Assembly: GCA_023053545.1 (NCBI GenBank)
Contig: JAKZAN010000004.1
Location: 868,001 to 932,000, forward strand
Source: Lepidurus packardi
Taxonomy: Eukaryota; Arthropoda; Branchiopoda; Notostraca; Triopsidae
Length of the DNA stretch: 64,000 nt
Direction: 5' to 3'
Below, one piece after another: positions 1 through 10,502 of this stretch (positions within the stretch are counted from its first letter, which is position 1; the number at the start of each line of letters is the position of its first letter). The notes beneath the pieces are model-generated. The model searched no databases. It had not been told where the DNA came from and saw only the letters and a list, made by a program, of their open reading frames with translations. The translations under genes were made by a program, and so were the position numbers.

Positions 1-60
1 AACTGTGCCATCTAACGGGCACATTATCGACTATTTCTGACCATTTAAATATTTCTGATT

Positions 61-408
61 TTTTTTTTTTATAAAGGTTATTATTACTCTTAAACAAACT
101 TTCTATTGATCTTATTATTGGTAGAGAAAAGGAAAAAAACAAAATTACACCACTTCTATTAGTTTAGTATCTTTAAGGTAGTCTACTAGACAGTTTCTTA
201 ACTTATATTGTCGTTCTGGTTCAATTTTCCCTAATACATTTTCCATGTTAAAGGTTACTCCGATCTGTTCTACTCTTCTCCATTTTTCTCTTTCGTATCC
301 GTATGATGGGCAGTACAGCAACCTGTGTTCCACTGTGTCTGTTTGTTCCCTACAGTTTTCACATATATCTGTGTCTTTAAGCTTAAGTCTCTTCATCCAC
401 CAACCCAC
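61..408 (-). mobile_element. 3' tail of a non-LTR retrotransposon (LINE)
   Basis: An 87-residue open frame on the minus strand ends at position 145. It carries a Cys-x2-Cys...His-x4-Cys pattern (ICENC, then VEHRLLYC) followed by a basic, aromatic stretch. This zinc-binding pattern is typical of the region after the reverse transcriptase in R1/Jockey/I-type LINEs. A T-run at about 61-70 reads as an A-rich tail on the minus strand, about 75 bases past the stop. The reverse transcriptase and endonuclease are absent, so this is a 5'-truncated copy, the usual state of a LINE insertion. The exact clade cannot be told from such a short piece. Confidence 0.6.
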
Positions 409-660
409 CTTTGCATGATGTTACGTGTAAGTTTGATGTTTAGGTTGTGCAAAGCCTACACTTACAACTACAGATGGCGTCTTATTTTCTTCCTCTTCTT
501 GTGATTTGCCCCGGCCCGGCTCGATTTGATTGTTTACTGCTAGTAAACCTCTGAACACTTTAGGTCATACGTGCTTAGTGAGATTAACGAGTCAAGAACT
601 TCTTTTCCAGTGTTTCTCTGTCTTTTGCGTTTGTCAGACTTAGGGTGAAATTAATTGAAA

Positions 661-804
661 ATGTCAGTGCTTAACGAGTGTGAAATAATTGCCAATGAAT
701 TAATACGTGCAATAGAAACAACAATGAATCCTTATGCAGACAGTAAATCTCACATGGAAGCCTACGTTTTGTGTGAAAACTGTGCTTTTCCTGCAATTGA
801 ATAA
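661..804 (+). other. Short open frame, 47 codons, doubtful
   Basis: This frame starts MSVLNECEII and ends CAFPAIE, with AATAAAG overlapping the stop codon as a possible polyadenylation signal. I do not recognise it. On the opposite strand, an acceptor-like ...ATTGCAG at about 789-799 is followed by residues that could continue the secreted exon at 850-933. The plus-strand frame may therefore only be a shadow. Confidence 0.15.
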
Positions 805-849
805 AGGGAAATTAGATTGCAATCAAAACTTTAGGTTTTAATTTGTTAC

Positions 850-933
850 CTTGAATTCCTTCCACGCTTTGTCGGTATCAGCCAAAACTGCCAGGACCAA
901 GCAAGCTAGTGCGAAAGCAAGTACAACCTGCAT
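850..933 (-). CDS. Lone signal-peptide exon, possible cathepsin-L-like start
   Basis: The ATG at 931-933 (minus) opens 28 codons: a hydrophobic signal peptide (VVLAFALACLVLAVLA) followed by DTDKAWKEFK. The exon closes with a clean donor, AAG|GTAACA. W-x2-F-K right after a signal peptide is how the I29 inhibitor prodomain of cathepsin-L-like cysteine proteases begins. A TATA-like CATAAAAGG lies 62-73 bases upstream of the ATG. Downstream, the acceptor near 799 could add E-K-H-S, which fits the family pattern FKxKH, but the reading then becomes unlike a protease and soon stops. I see no catalytic domain, so this is either the 5' end of a dead copy or a gene of another kind with a short secreted product. 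Confidence 0.35.
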
Positions 934-994
934 GATTACACAGGTTCTTCAGTTGTCGTCAAAGGTATAACGATGCCATTTGGGATCTCGCAGA

Positions 995-1006
995 GCTCCT
1001 TTTATG
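995..1006 (-). promoter_or_regulatory. TATA-like box for the exon at 850-933
   Basis: Read on the minus strand this is CATAAAAGGAGC. It lies about 65 bases before the ATG, leaving room for a short 5' leader. Confidence 0.35.
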
Positions 1007-1980
1007 TTCACGCTGAAAATGCCAGTGATGTCGCCGCTAGTACTTAATTTGATGAACCAGACGGTAAACACAGAGCAGGCGGACATTTTTCCTTCTTACT
1101 ATACCTGACTAATGGTTTACTTCGCGCAGCTGCTCGGCCAACTGTGCACACATGAGTGTGTGCATGTGTCTAAGTCTCCTTTAATTTAATCTAAATTCAA
1201 TTTAATTTATTCCATTCTACTTGGTGTACTTAACTGTATATTATCGATGAGCAAATTTTGACAACTGTCTGCGTAACGTTTTATTATTCTTAATCTATAT
1301 TGAAAGAAAGTGATGGTAGGACAAAATACATTGAAGATTTTGTGTAGTATATGAACTAATCACATTGTGTAATACGTAATGTAATCTTGATTGCAAGGTT
1401 GACTGATGTAGATATCCTGACTCTGTAGTAATAAGGGTTCAAATATGCCAATGTTTAAATGATTTACCTGTTTTCCTGCTTTCCGGAATAATTCTTGCTC
1501 CATTTCAGTTAGATTAGGACTACTGTTCCGGAGGTCAGATTAATTGTCGAGAGTCAACCCCATTGTGACCGAACCTTGACGTTTTCTGCTTAATTGGGAA
1601 CGTTGCTTCTTCTTCTGCCGGGGAAGTTGCAGATACATTTATTTGGTGACGAAAAAAGGAGCTTTGGCAAAACTCGAATTCGAGTTTTTTCGAAGTAATA
1701 GTCGTCGCACTCTCGAACTCTCGACAATCGTTTAATCGTTTATTTTATGACGATAAATAGTTAATTTTAGTTTCGTGCTTTCGTATGTGTGTTTGTTGGG
1801 TGGGAAAATTCAGAATTAGTCCTAAAGTTCTGTTTCTACTTCCCACCGTTTATATTCATATCGTCCAATGCGTCGTTCCACGCATATCAACTGTCCCATC
1901 TCTAAACTTTCTTATGAAAAATGATAAAAATCACTATTCTGAATCTTCGATAGCATATACAAACTATTAAAGGAGAGGAA
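1007..1980. other. No gene seen
   Basis: This is AT-rich sequence with stops in all frames. The only structure noticed is a perfect 20-base palindrome at 1669-1688 centred on GAATTC. No RNA gene or repeat end is recognised. Confidence 0.5.
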
Positions 1981-1981
1981 A

Positions 1982-4770
1982 TTACGACAACTTTAGAGCT
2001 TGTACAGCTCTCCATCGTCTTCTGGACGTTACCTCTTCTGGATTGATCACGTCTGGTGGTATGTTCGGATTTGCCCTACCGAGCAAAACATGGTTGGGAG
2101 TCCATGCCTCCGGTTCGCCGGGGTTGACGGTAACGTGTGTTAAGGGTCTTTCATTTAGGAGATGTTCCACCTCTATCATTAGTGTGTGTAGGGTTTCCTC
2201 TCTCTTCGCCTGTTTAGCTAGCACGTGGCGCATGGTAGTTTTCCCGGATCGTACCACTCTTTCCCAAACGCCCCCGAAATGAGGTACCGCTGGTGGGAAG
2301 AAATCCCAGTCGATTTTTTGATGGGCCATGTAACGTCGATGGTGCTACGATTCCAATTCGTCACGGCTTCTCTCGTTTCGCGTTCGCCTGCGGTGAGATT
2401 TGTTCCGTTGTCGCTGAAACAGGATGCCGGGACCCCACGGCGGCTGACGAACCTGCGAAACGCGAGCAAAAACGAGTCGGTGTTTAGAGACTGGCTGATT
2501 TCTATGTGGACTGCTCACGTCTACAAGACAAGTGAAGAGGCAGCCGTACCTTTTCTCTTGCCTACGATAAACTGTGACGATAAACTACTACGATAAACTA
2601 TGATAAACTGTGACGGTAAACGGTCCATAATAGACTATGCCGACGTTCGTGAAGGGTGAGAGGAAAGCTTCCAACCTTTCAGCAGGCAATGCTGCCATGA
2701 GTGGATTTTCCGGATTAGCTTGGCTTTTCCGACAAATCAGACATCTGCCGCTAATTCCCCGAATGAGGACTCTTCCACGGGGTATCCAGTACCGCTTTCT
2801 TACTTCGCTAAGCGTGCGGTCAATGCCGGCGTGGTAGAATCGGCAGTGGATGTCCCTAACGACGATAACAGCTAGTGCACTATGCTGCGGAATTAGGATA
2901 GAATGTTTTATGTCGAAAGAGACAGTACTATGTTCTAAACGTCCGCCAACACGCATTACTCCCTTGTTGTCGAGGAACGGAGTAAAAGTGGGGATCGTGG
3001 AATTGGGGGGGCAGCGCACGTTGGGTTTCCAGCTTGTTAATCTCGTCCCTGAAGCTGATTGTACTGCGCGAATGCAGATAATTTCCGCCATTTGAAATTC
3101 GCTGGCTTTCAACAACGTTTGCTGGCGCGTTGTGAGATCTCGACATCGCTTGACAAAGCGCAGAACGTAGGCGGCAGCCCCTAGCAGGGTCGTGAAGTTG
3201 GACTTTCGTTCTACTAGTTTAACGAGAGGATTAAGTTTATGGATTAGCCACTGCACCAGTCCAATTGGCGGCCAAGATTCCAGGGTCATTCTGATCCAGC
3301 TCGGGTATACTTGAGGTCATTGGCCATGCATGTTCCGGCAATAGGAGAAACGACGGATCCATGTACCAACGGTGAGATGACGTCAGGGATTCTGACGGTA
3401 GACCGCGGCTGCAATCATTTGCTGGGTTTAACACACCTGGAATATGGTGCCATTGACATCCACTCGAGCTTTCCCGGTTTCCGACGAACGCTTTAATAGT
3501 GGCATGGTTTTGAATGTATCTACTGCAGGACCGTTTGGGAATCGGTCCATAAAAAGACTCGGCTTATCAGCAGCTGTAGTTCCTTAAGGGTAGAATTGCA
3601 CAAGGCGTACGGCGACAACAGCCCCTTGTAACTCGAGACGAGGAATTAAAAGGGTGTAAGGGAGCTACTCACGACTTGGCGAGTATAAATCCAATGCGTG
3701 TTGCTCCATTTGGTAATGGAAGTAACGCAGGTAACGCAGCGTACAGTATCCGGTCGTTGAAGCATCGGAGAAGGAATGCAGCTGGATATCGTCTGGGTTA
3801 GCCGAAGATCTAACGCATCGTGGAATTTCTAGTCTTTCAAGTAATGGTCAGTTTTCGGCCCTTGCCTGGCATCGGGTGATACTTTGGGGAGGGAGAGATT
3901 CGTCCCAACCGAAATAACCTCTCCAAATATCCTGCAGCAGGATCTTCGCCGACGAGAAATCCCATCGGATCGAATATGCTTGAAAATTCGCTTAGAGTTT
4001 TTCGTTTAGTGGTGCAGGTTATTAACGTACTAATCTGGAAGCATAAAGCGTCCTTACTTTAGTTCCACATAATGCCCAACGTTCTCTCGATGCGTTCTTT
4101 CGATGAGAAGCGCAACTAAATCAAAGTTGAGGTTCGCATCGATCAACTCCTCTGCAGATATAGTCTTAAGAGCTGGCCCCGAGGAGGAAATCCATTTGGT
4201 TAGCCTGAATCCTCCACAACGGAGCAGCTCGGTAACACGCTGCGACGTTTCTATCGCTTCCTTTTTAGAGCATACCGAATCAGTAATTATCGACGTAAAA
4301 GTTTTCGGTAACCTTTGTAGCGAAGTTCCAAAGTCCTTGGCTACTTGTTGCAAAGCGTATATGCAGGACGTAGGGGAAGAAACAGCCCCGAAAACATGGA
4401 CTTGCCCCTGGTGGGTTTCGGGAGCTCTTTGACTTCCGGCTTTTCTCCACAAGAACCTCAATGCTGATTGATCTTCTTTCCTTACGGACACCTGGGTGAT
4501 ACATCTTTTCTATATCAGCAGAGAAGGGAATTGGGTGTTGCCTGAATCTCAGAAAGACTCCTAGAAGGCTAGTGAGAAGGTCGGGACCTTTGATCAAAGC
4601 GTCGTTCAGACTTATTCCGGCATGGCCGTGATGAGGCGTCGAACACAACTCGGACTTTCTCTGGCTTATTCAGGTTAACCACTCCATGATGAGGTAGGTA
4701 CCAGGTTTTCCCAACCGACCCTTGCATCTCCGATTTTTGAAGCTTCTTTGCGTGCTCCAATATGCTTGAT
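1982..4770 (-). mobile_element. BEL/Pao LTR-retrotransposon fossil, broken
   Basis: On the minus strand the pieces run in the family's usual order: reverse transcriptase about 4760-4050, an RNase H region about 4050-3300, then integrase about 3290-1982. The integrase part has the H2C2 zinc-binding region, the IDWDFFPPAVPHFGGVWE block and the C-terminal domain typical of Pao elements. The element looks broken, with several breaks. Gag, protease and LTRs are not recognised, so the copy is also incomplete at its 5' side. It belongs to an old, inactive family member and serves as a landmark only. Confidence 0.85.
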
Positions 4771-4849
4771 CATATTCTATAACATCACTAAGTTTTTTTA
4801 ATAGCAAAAACTACGATAATCGGTAGCCAATCCCCTTTACTGTTTTCAG

Positions 4850-6122
4850 ACGTCCTCCGATTCCCAACGTGAAATACCAACTCCGTGGCTGCCATTCCCA
4901 CATCGGTGGATTGGTTGGATACCTCGGTGTACTCTTAATGCACCTTCCAGCTATAAGTATGGGGCGCTACGACGACGGTTTTTTCCGTACAATAGAAAAA
5001 GTGAAGGTAAACCAACAGTCAATCCGTTTTTATCTAATCAAATTATTCTTGGAATATTCTAGTAAAGTGGATTATATCTGAAAGATGACGTAAATCCTAA
5101 TGCTAATGTATTTCAGCGGAATTTATATTATTCTCCTATTCCGCTTCTTAGCCAACCGTCGTATATGCGTACGTTACCCCAAATAGTTCACATTATGAAG
5201 CACTTGGACCTGTCCAAGTACGACTTTAGCAGTGCAGTCATACTGGGCGTAACAGGGTCTGGTATTAACCCAGCTTGGGAAGATGCACTACGAAAACGTC
5301 TACCTAACCTCGAGCGTGTTGTACAGGTACAATTTATGAAAAAAACTTATTAATTAGTGTTGTAAAAATAAATGTTTTATTAAAACCTTACATTTTCAAA
5401 ATTGGACAGGGTTATGAGTTAACCGAGACCTTTATCATCACCGGACTTGATTTCCTTAAACCGAGCGGAAGTAAAATGTTTAAAGTTTAATGGACTTGAA
5501 GGCAAAATATTGATTACATCCTTTCCACACTTATTATTAGTGAACAAAAAAGGGACTTTGGGAAAAGTCTTGTCGTTTGCTGAATTGGAAATACGCTATC
5601 CTGAAACTCACCAACCTTTGCCAACATGTCAAACTGGAGAGTTCTGGGTCCAATCAGCTATGATAATGAAAGGCTATTGTAAAAACCCCGAAGTATATAA
5701 AACAATGTTTCATAACGGAAATAGCATTGACCTACGGGCTTATTGAACTATGTTTTATGTAAAGATCTAGGCAACAGCAGCTTCGATTATCGATGGCTGG
5801 TTTCGCACTGGAGGTTTAGGGTACATAGGCAAAGATGGCTATGTGTTCTTCAAAGAAAGGTTGAAGGAATGAATCAAAGTCGACGGCTTCCACGTAAATC
5901 TTTTTTCTATGATTTGTAAAGCAACTAATTTTTTTTAATTTTAGGTCATCCCACAACTCATTGAAAGCATATTGCAGCTTCATCCTGCGGTAGCTGACGT
6001 TGCACTGGCAGGTAAACCGAATGAATTATACGGACAACTCCCCGTGGCTTTTATGTCAAGAAAGACGGAGTCGAAACTACAAAGGAAGACATATTGAATT
6101 TCATAAACTGCGAGTTTCAGGT
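4850..6122 (+). pseudogene. Decayed 4-coumarate-CoA ligase / luciferase-like acyl-CoA synthetase
   Basis: Exon-like blocks in correct order match the ANL adenylating enzymes. 4850-5009: HIGGLVGYLGVLLMHLPA. 5117-5325: LLSQPSYMRTLPQIV... to LPNLERVVQ. 5411 on: GYELTET, then ...GTLGKVLSFAEL and TGEFWVQSAMIMKGYCKNP. 5770-5890: DGWFRTGGLGYIGKDGYVFF and ERLKE-stop-IKVDGF. 5945-6120: the C-terminal VIPQLIESILQLHPAVADVALAG block. The A8 hinge region normally reads WxRTGDxG; here the Asp is Gly. An in-frame stop sits inside ERLKELIK, at least one frameshift follows GYELTET, and another follows LPVAF. The N-terminal third is missing and may have been lost next to the BEL fossil. Introns are retained, so this is a decayed gene copy rather than a retrocopy. 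Confidence 0.75.
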
Positions 6123-7390
6123 CCTTTAAGTCTCACTAATTAAAGGCTAATTACATTTTATTTTACCTTGTTTCTTCAAAACTCTCGAGTAAACCTTCCA
6201 AACGGGCTACGTTTATGCGAGGATTGGACCGCAAAGCATTAAATACGTATTTAATTGCTTCCTTCGTGGATTCGGTCACTGCTCGGTGGTTCCCAGAAGA
6301 GAGTAAAGTACTTCCAGATTGAAAGAAGTTGCTCAAGGCTCCCCCCATGGTGCTACAGCTGCATGTTCTTGAACAACCCCAAACCCAGCGTCGTACAGTT
6401 CCTGTAACATAGTAAATCAAAATTTTAATACGCACACACATTATTTAGTCAAGAATATTTTTAGAAACCTAACCTCTGCCTTTAAGAGATTGTTTCAGGC
6501 GAGTAATTGTTCCGAGGAATCAAACATGTGACTAACAAAATGGGTGACAGAAATTTGGTTTTTAGCTGTGCCAGTCTATGACTGGGACAGCTTATAGTAT
6601 TCCACTTTTCTGTTACTATAGTTAAGACAAAATAAAACCGTTCTGACTCGAAAAGTGGCTAGTGGAAGACTGAAATAATATGCAGCATACAGCGAAACTA
6701 TAGGAGATAGAACTGGGCTAACAAACAAACAAGATTAAGTTATAATACAAGACGACAGGTTGGACTGCCGAATAAGCTGTGACAACGGAATGTTAGTAGT
6801 GGTGAACGTGGGTAGGTGGCTGTTCTGGGTTCGTCTGTTGGTGGTCTGTTGTGGTCGATTTTGAAATGTGTAGAGGTTTTTAGCTGTGCCAGTCTATGAT
6901 TTTTATTTACTGTTGATTTTTAAAGAAACGGCTTTGTTTGATGTCATGTCATTATTATGGCATTAATTATGGTATTCTGTAAGTCCTAAAACTATTTGAT
7001 ATAGAGCAGAAAACGGACTTGACTGATAGGAGAAAAGATGGTCAGTAAAAATATGAAATGTTATCAAGTTATATGTATCAAAGCATTTATCAATAGATAT
7101 TAAGTTGTATCAAAATTTATCAGAAATGCGAATTAAAATGCGAACCAAATGCGAAACGATAACGAACTGAAATTGCATGTTTTTTTTTTTTTTTTTATTG
7201 GCATGTTTTAATGGTTTGCTTTTTAGCTGTGATTTTTATTAATGTTATTAGCTGTGATTATAATATCAGAAGACATTTGCGTTATTGGTAGATATATATT
7301 TTGTAAGTTTTTCGCTAATACAGTGAATTCACTATTACATGCAATGCAAATACAAATCTAGGTTATTTAGAATAAAAATGTTGACAAAAC
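6123..7390. other. No confident gene; hairpins and an orphan exon-like frame
   Basis: On the minus strand an acceptor-like TTACAG near 6405 leads into ELYDAGFGVVQEHAAVAPWG, and a second frame ends LRSNPRINVARLEGLLESFE at 6163. They look like pieces of one decayed exon of a protein I cannot name. The rest, 6450-7390, holds only AGCTGTG-type repeats and AT-rich sequence. Confidence 0.4.
6564..6592. repeat. 29-base near-perfect hairpin, AGCTGTG motif
   Basis: Two six-base arms (AGCTGT / ACAGCT) and two inner arms (CCAGTC-type / GACTGG) enclose a three-base loop, with one mismatched pair between them. Half of the same motif (TTTTTAGCTGTGCCAGTCT) recurs at 6876-6894 and at 24256-24274, inside the Harbinger element. 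Related TTAGCTGTGA copies lie near 7223 and 7250. Confidence 0.6.
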
Positions 7391-7394
7391 AATA

Positions 7395-8450
7395 TTATTT
7401 TTTCTTGGTGACGTTGACGATTTCTTTTTTTTCTAGGTCTACCGTGAAGTCGAAGTCTTTTGTCGTTAGTAATTTCACGATGACAGCATTCGCAGTGTCT
7501 GGAGTCAGTTGTAGAGTTTCTTCTTGTTTGCAGAAGTCTTTTAGTATGGTTTCTGTCATCGATGCTTCGATAATGTTATTATCGTTGAAGAAACCGACTG
7601 TGCCTTGGAAAGTTAGTGGAGTCGTTTGTCTAAGTTGAATTTTTTTGTAGTTTGTGCACGTAATGGTAGGGTCATCGTTATCTGGAATGGTCGGTTGTCG
7701 TTCTGTTTTTTTTTTGCAGGCTAGGCAGGTTTGGAAAATACCAATGTTGCAGTGGGCTATGGCTTCCAGTATGATGGGCTCCGTTGTGTCGTCTAAAATG
7801 GGTTGCTGGATGTCCAGTTGGGCTTCTGTTCTTGTAAAGAACGATTGCTGCGTCAAGGCGAAGTTTTGATAATCTTGATTATAGATGACATCGGTAATTT
7901 CGTAAACTTTGTTTTTTTCGATAGTAACTGTTTGGTTTTTCCAGGTAATTAGTGTGGAAGTACAGGTATCGTCTCCAATTGTTATTTCGCGGAACGTTTG
8001 CCCTTTGTTCGTTGTCTTCTCTTCGCTAATGTTTTGGATTTGAACGATGATTTTGTAACGGGTGTCGGGAAACTCTATACAAGTTTGAAGTGTGGCTTGT
8101 TGCTGTTTTCTTGGCGAATAATTAAATTTGAGCGTTTGATTTGTCTCGCTGATTTGCGAAGATTGGGTAATCTTAATAAGATCGTATTTAGTTCTTTTTT
8201 GTGGAGTCTGACCTGAAGGTGAGCTATTCGGTAGGATTTGGATGGTGATGGGTATCTTGGCGGTCGAATAACGTTTAATTCTGCTATAGGAGCCAGCAAT
8301 AAACGACAAACATTCTTCGTATGTATTGTCCGACGTCTGCAGAAAAAAGCGAAAATTTTGGCCTGGAATTTTGGTGTACTTCGATGGACTCTGGTTTTGG
8401 CGCAAAGGGGTTATGTCATGGACGTACCCGGTGTAAGCGTCTGCTCCCAT
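7395..8450 (-). CDS. RPA70-like single-strand DNA-binding protein, transposon-associated type
   Basis: This is an intact frame of 351 residues. Residues 8-95 (GYVHDITPL...FRFFLQTSDN) look like an RPA DBD-A-type OB fold. Residues 131-210 (KIIVQIQNISEE...VYEITDVIYNQ) look like a second OB fold. Residues 230-345 contain C234, C242, C245 and C265, in the manner of the zinc ribbon inserted in the third OB fold of RPA70. The layout thus mimics the A-B-C DNA-binding core of RPA1, but the protein lacks RPA1's N-terminal protein-interaction domain and is about half its length. ATG 8448-8450 is preceded by a likely 5' leader intron (donor near 8551, acceptor TTTCCACCAG about 16 bases before the ATG) and a TATA box at 8686. 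Proteins of this kind occur as multicopy genes in invertebrates and are suspected passengers of mobile DNA. The family match is from memory of the fold pattern, not from a search. Confidence 0.6.
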   Translation of the reverse strand: MGADAYTGYVHDITPLRQNQSPSKYTKIPGQNFRFFLQTSDNTYEECLSFIAGSYSRIKRYSTAKIPITIQILPNSSPSGQTPQKRTKYDLIKITQSSQISETNQTLKFNYSPRKQQQATLQTCIEFPDTRYKIIVQIQNISEEKTTNKGQTFREITIGDDTCTSTLITWKNQTVTIEKNKVYEITDVIYNQDYQNFALTQQSFFTRTEAQLDIQQPILDDTTEPIILEAIAHCNIGIFQTCLACKKKTERQPTIPDNDDPTITCTNYKKIQLRQTTPLTFQGTVGFFNDNNIIEASMTETILKDFCKQEETLQLTPDTANAVIVKLLTTKDFDFTVDLEKKEIVNVTKKK

Positions 8451-8685
8451 GGTTGCCGTTTCTGGTGGAAAGAGAATAAGACATGATGAGAAGAGTTGCA
8501 GTGGAGAACTATTGGATTAAAAAGTTGTGAAATGAAACTATTTACTTACTTTTGCAATAGGGTGTTTCGGAATGGTGAGGTGAAATTCCTTTCAATTTCT
8601 TTTTTGGAACTGTATGATGAATATTGATTTGCACTTAGTGTTTGGGAGCTGTGAGTGGACTGTTTTCTGTCATTCCGTGTGAGGT

Positions 8686-8693
8686 CTTTTATA
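8686..8693 (-). promoter_or_regulatory. TATA box of the RPA70-like gene
   Basis: TATAAAAG on the minus strand, about 235 bases before the ATG. The expected transcript start near 8660 gives a leader exon ending at a good donor (AAAA|GTAAGT) near 8551. Confidence 0.5.
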
Positions 8694-8699
8694 GTCGGG

Positions 8700-9733
8700 T
8701 TCTATCGTAGAGTTGATGCCTGGAAGAGTAGGTTCTTCGTAAAGTCAAGTTCGGTCAAAGTCCAATCATGGAGGCAAAGGTTCAAGTCAATTAGTCAGGT
8801 CATTTTCTTCCTTTTGTTAATGAAAAGGGTACAATTTAGAAAGAAAAAATTTCAAAGGTGTACCAGCAGTTAGGGATGGTCAATTGAAATTTGTATCCTT
8901 AGTTCGAGTGTCAAAGCACATTTTGAAGTTTTCTTGCTTAGTAGCTGGATGCAGTTGTCTTATTGTTTGCCGCTTTTGGTGTGTTTTTAAAAGGTGTCAC
9001 GTTGTGGAAGGCAGTTAAATTGCAGTTGGGTTATGCGTATATCGAGTTAAAATAGAGAAAAATACATGATGGTTTTGTATTATACGGAAATCCCAAACTA
9101 TTTATCTAAAATGCAAGAAATATATATTATGTACCTGAGGTAAATCTTTGAAAATGAAAACATCATATTTGTTTTAAAACATACCAATATTTTGAAATGT
9201 ACTAAAATTGGTAAAAAAAGTGTTGACCGTTTAATTGGGTGGGGAAGAAATCAGTTCACAAAACTAACGTAAGTGCTGACATAAGAAATATCAGCATAGA
9301 AAGCTACCAATAAAAACAGAATACAATTTTAGCAATTGATCTTATTTTTACCTATGAGTCCTCAAAATTCAAACTCTGCACGATATAGTAAGCTTTTGTC
9401 ACAGCTAATAACAAACGTTTACCAACGTTGATCTGCTACCCTGTCCTATTGATCCTACAGACGTGACGTCACAAGCCCAAAAACTATCACGTGCTGGTAC
9501 GTTCTAACCCGTTTTGTGATCCAATTTGCCCACTTCTGAGAATCTCATGAAAGGAGCACGAACGACCTGGCCGATGGCAATATGTCCTTATCTCCCACCC
9601 ACCAAACCCACCCCAAAATAACACAGCCCTTATGGGAAAAACCCGAGCCAAGCTCAGCAACCCACCCTCCCACTGGCAAGGCTAAAGTCTGGACGATATA
9701 TTAAGCTGTTGTCACAGCTAATAAGGTTTCTTT
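8700..9733. repeat. No gene; paired hairpin repeats 9375-9410 and 9689-9724
   Basis: Two direct copies of about 36 bases (GCACGATATAGTAAGC... and GGACGATATATTAAGC...) each contain a hairpin: AGCTGT-TGTC-ACAGCT in the second, degenerate in the first. They are in inverted orientation to the AGCTGTG motifs at 6564 and 7250, so together they bracket the RPA70-like gene. Nothing else is recognised between 8700 and 9375. Confidence 0.45.
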
Positions 9734-10499
9734 CACGGTATAGAGGTTTACACAGTATGGTAACAGGGGTATCCTTCCAATGTTATGGTTTTCTGACAAA
9801 TCTCTCGGTCCCAAGAGGATGTGAGGGTACGAAGGCTTATATGGGGGATGGATTCCCAGACTGAGCACATGTACCCCCATGTAGGCATTCCTAATCTACT
9901 AGAAAAAAGTGTTCGAGAAGACAACAAAACATTCACAAAACGGGTGACTGGTGGCCTTTCGCTGTAGGGAGTTTCGGGCTGACGTAGGGTCCTACCGGCA
10001 ACGCGCGCATTTGAAAGTGTTTTTGGAAAAATACTAAACCTGCAAAAGTTAGTAACATTTAGGAATAGTTGTAAAGTACCAATGTAATGGATAACTAGTA
10101 TATAATAGTATATAATAGTCATAACAACACATATAGACATTAATATACATGGGTATTTTATAGTATATGGGGTTAAACCTGTATACTATAAAACACCTAT
10201 GTATGGGTTGCAAAATAGACTGCCTCCTCGTGGTGCAACCTGGGTAACGCGAAATAGTCTAGAATGTGTATATTTGACCTAGTTAATTCATCTTTTACTT
10301 TAAGCTCACATACTTTAAAGCAATAGATTTAAATTATCCTCATTATGACCTTTTTATACCTCATTATGAGGTTTGCGAATGTACCCTTTCATTTTCTGGC
10401 CTTTTACCTGAATATTACTCTGGGGACCGAGAAGGTCGTCAGAAAACCTTAACATCGGGAGATAGCCCTGTTAGCATACTGTGAAACCTCTATACTGTG
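9734..10499. mobile_element. Foldback/MITE element with ~80-bp terminal inverted repeats
   Basis: The left arm 9734-9813 (starts CACGGTATAGAGGTTTACAC) and the right arm 10419-10499 (reverse complement starts CACAGTATAGAGGTTTCACA) are about 85% identical. In the middle, 10152-10197 forms a hairpin with 12 perfectly paired bases (TTTTATAGTATA / TATACTATAAAA). There is no coding capacity. I could not define a target-site duplication. The right end touches the exon of the next gene, so insertion may have disrupted it. Confidence 0.75.
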
Positions 10500-10502
10500 G
10501 GC

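Noticed and set aside
9734-10499. Transib assignment from the CAC-starting ends
   Set aside because: The five bases flanking the two ends do not match, and no transposase remnant is present.
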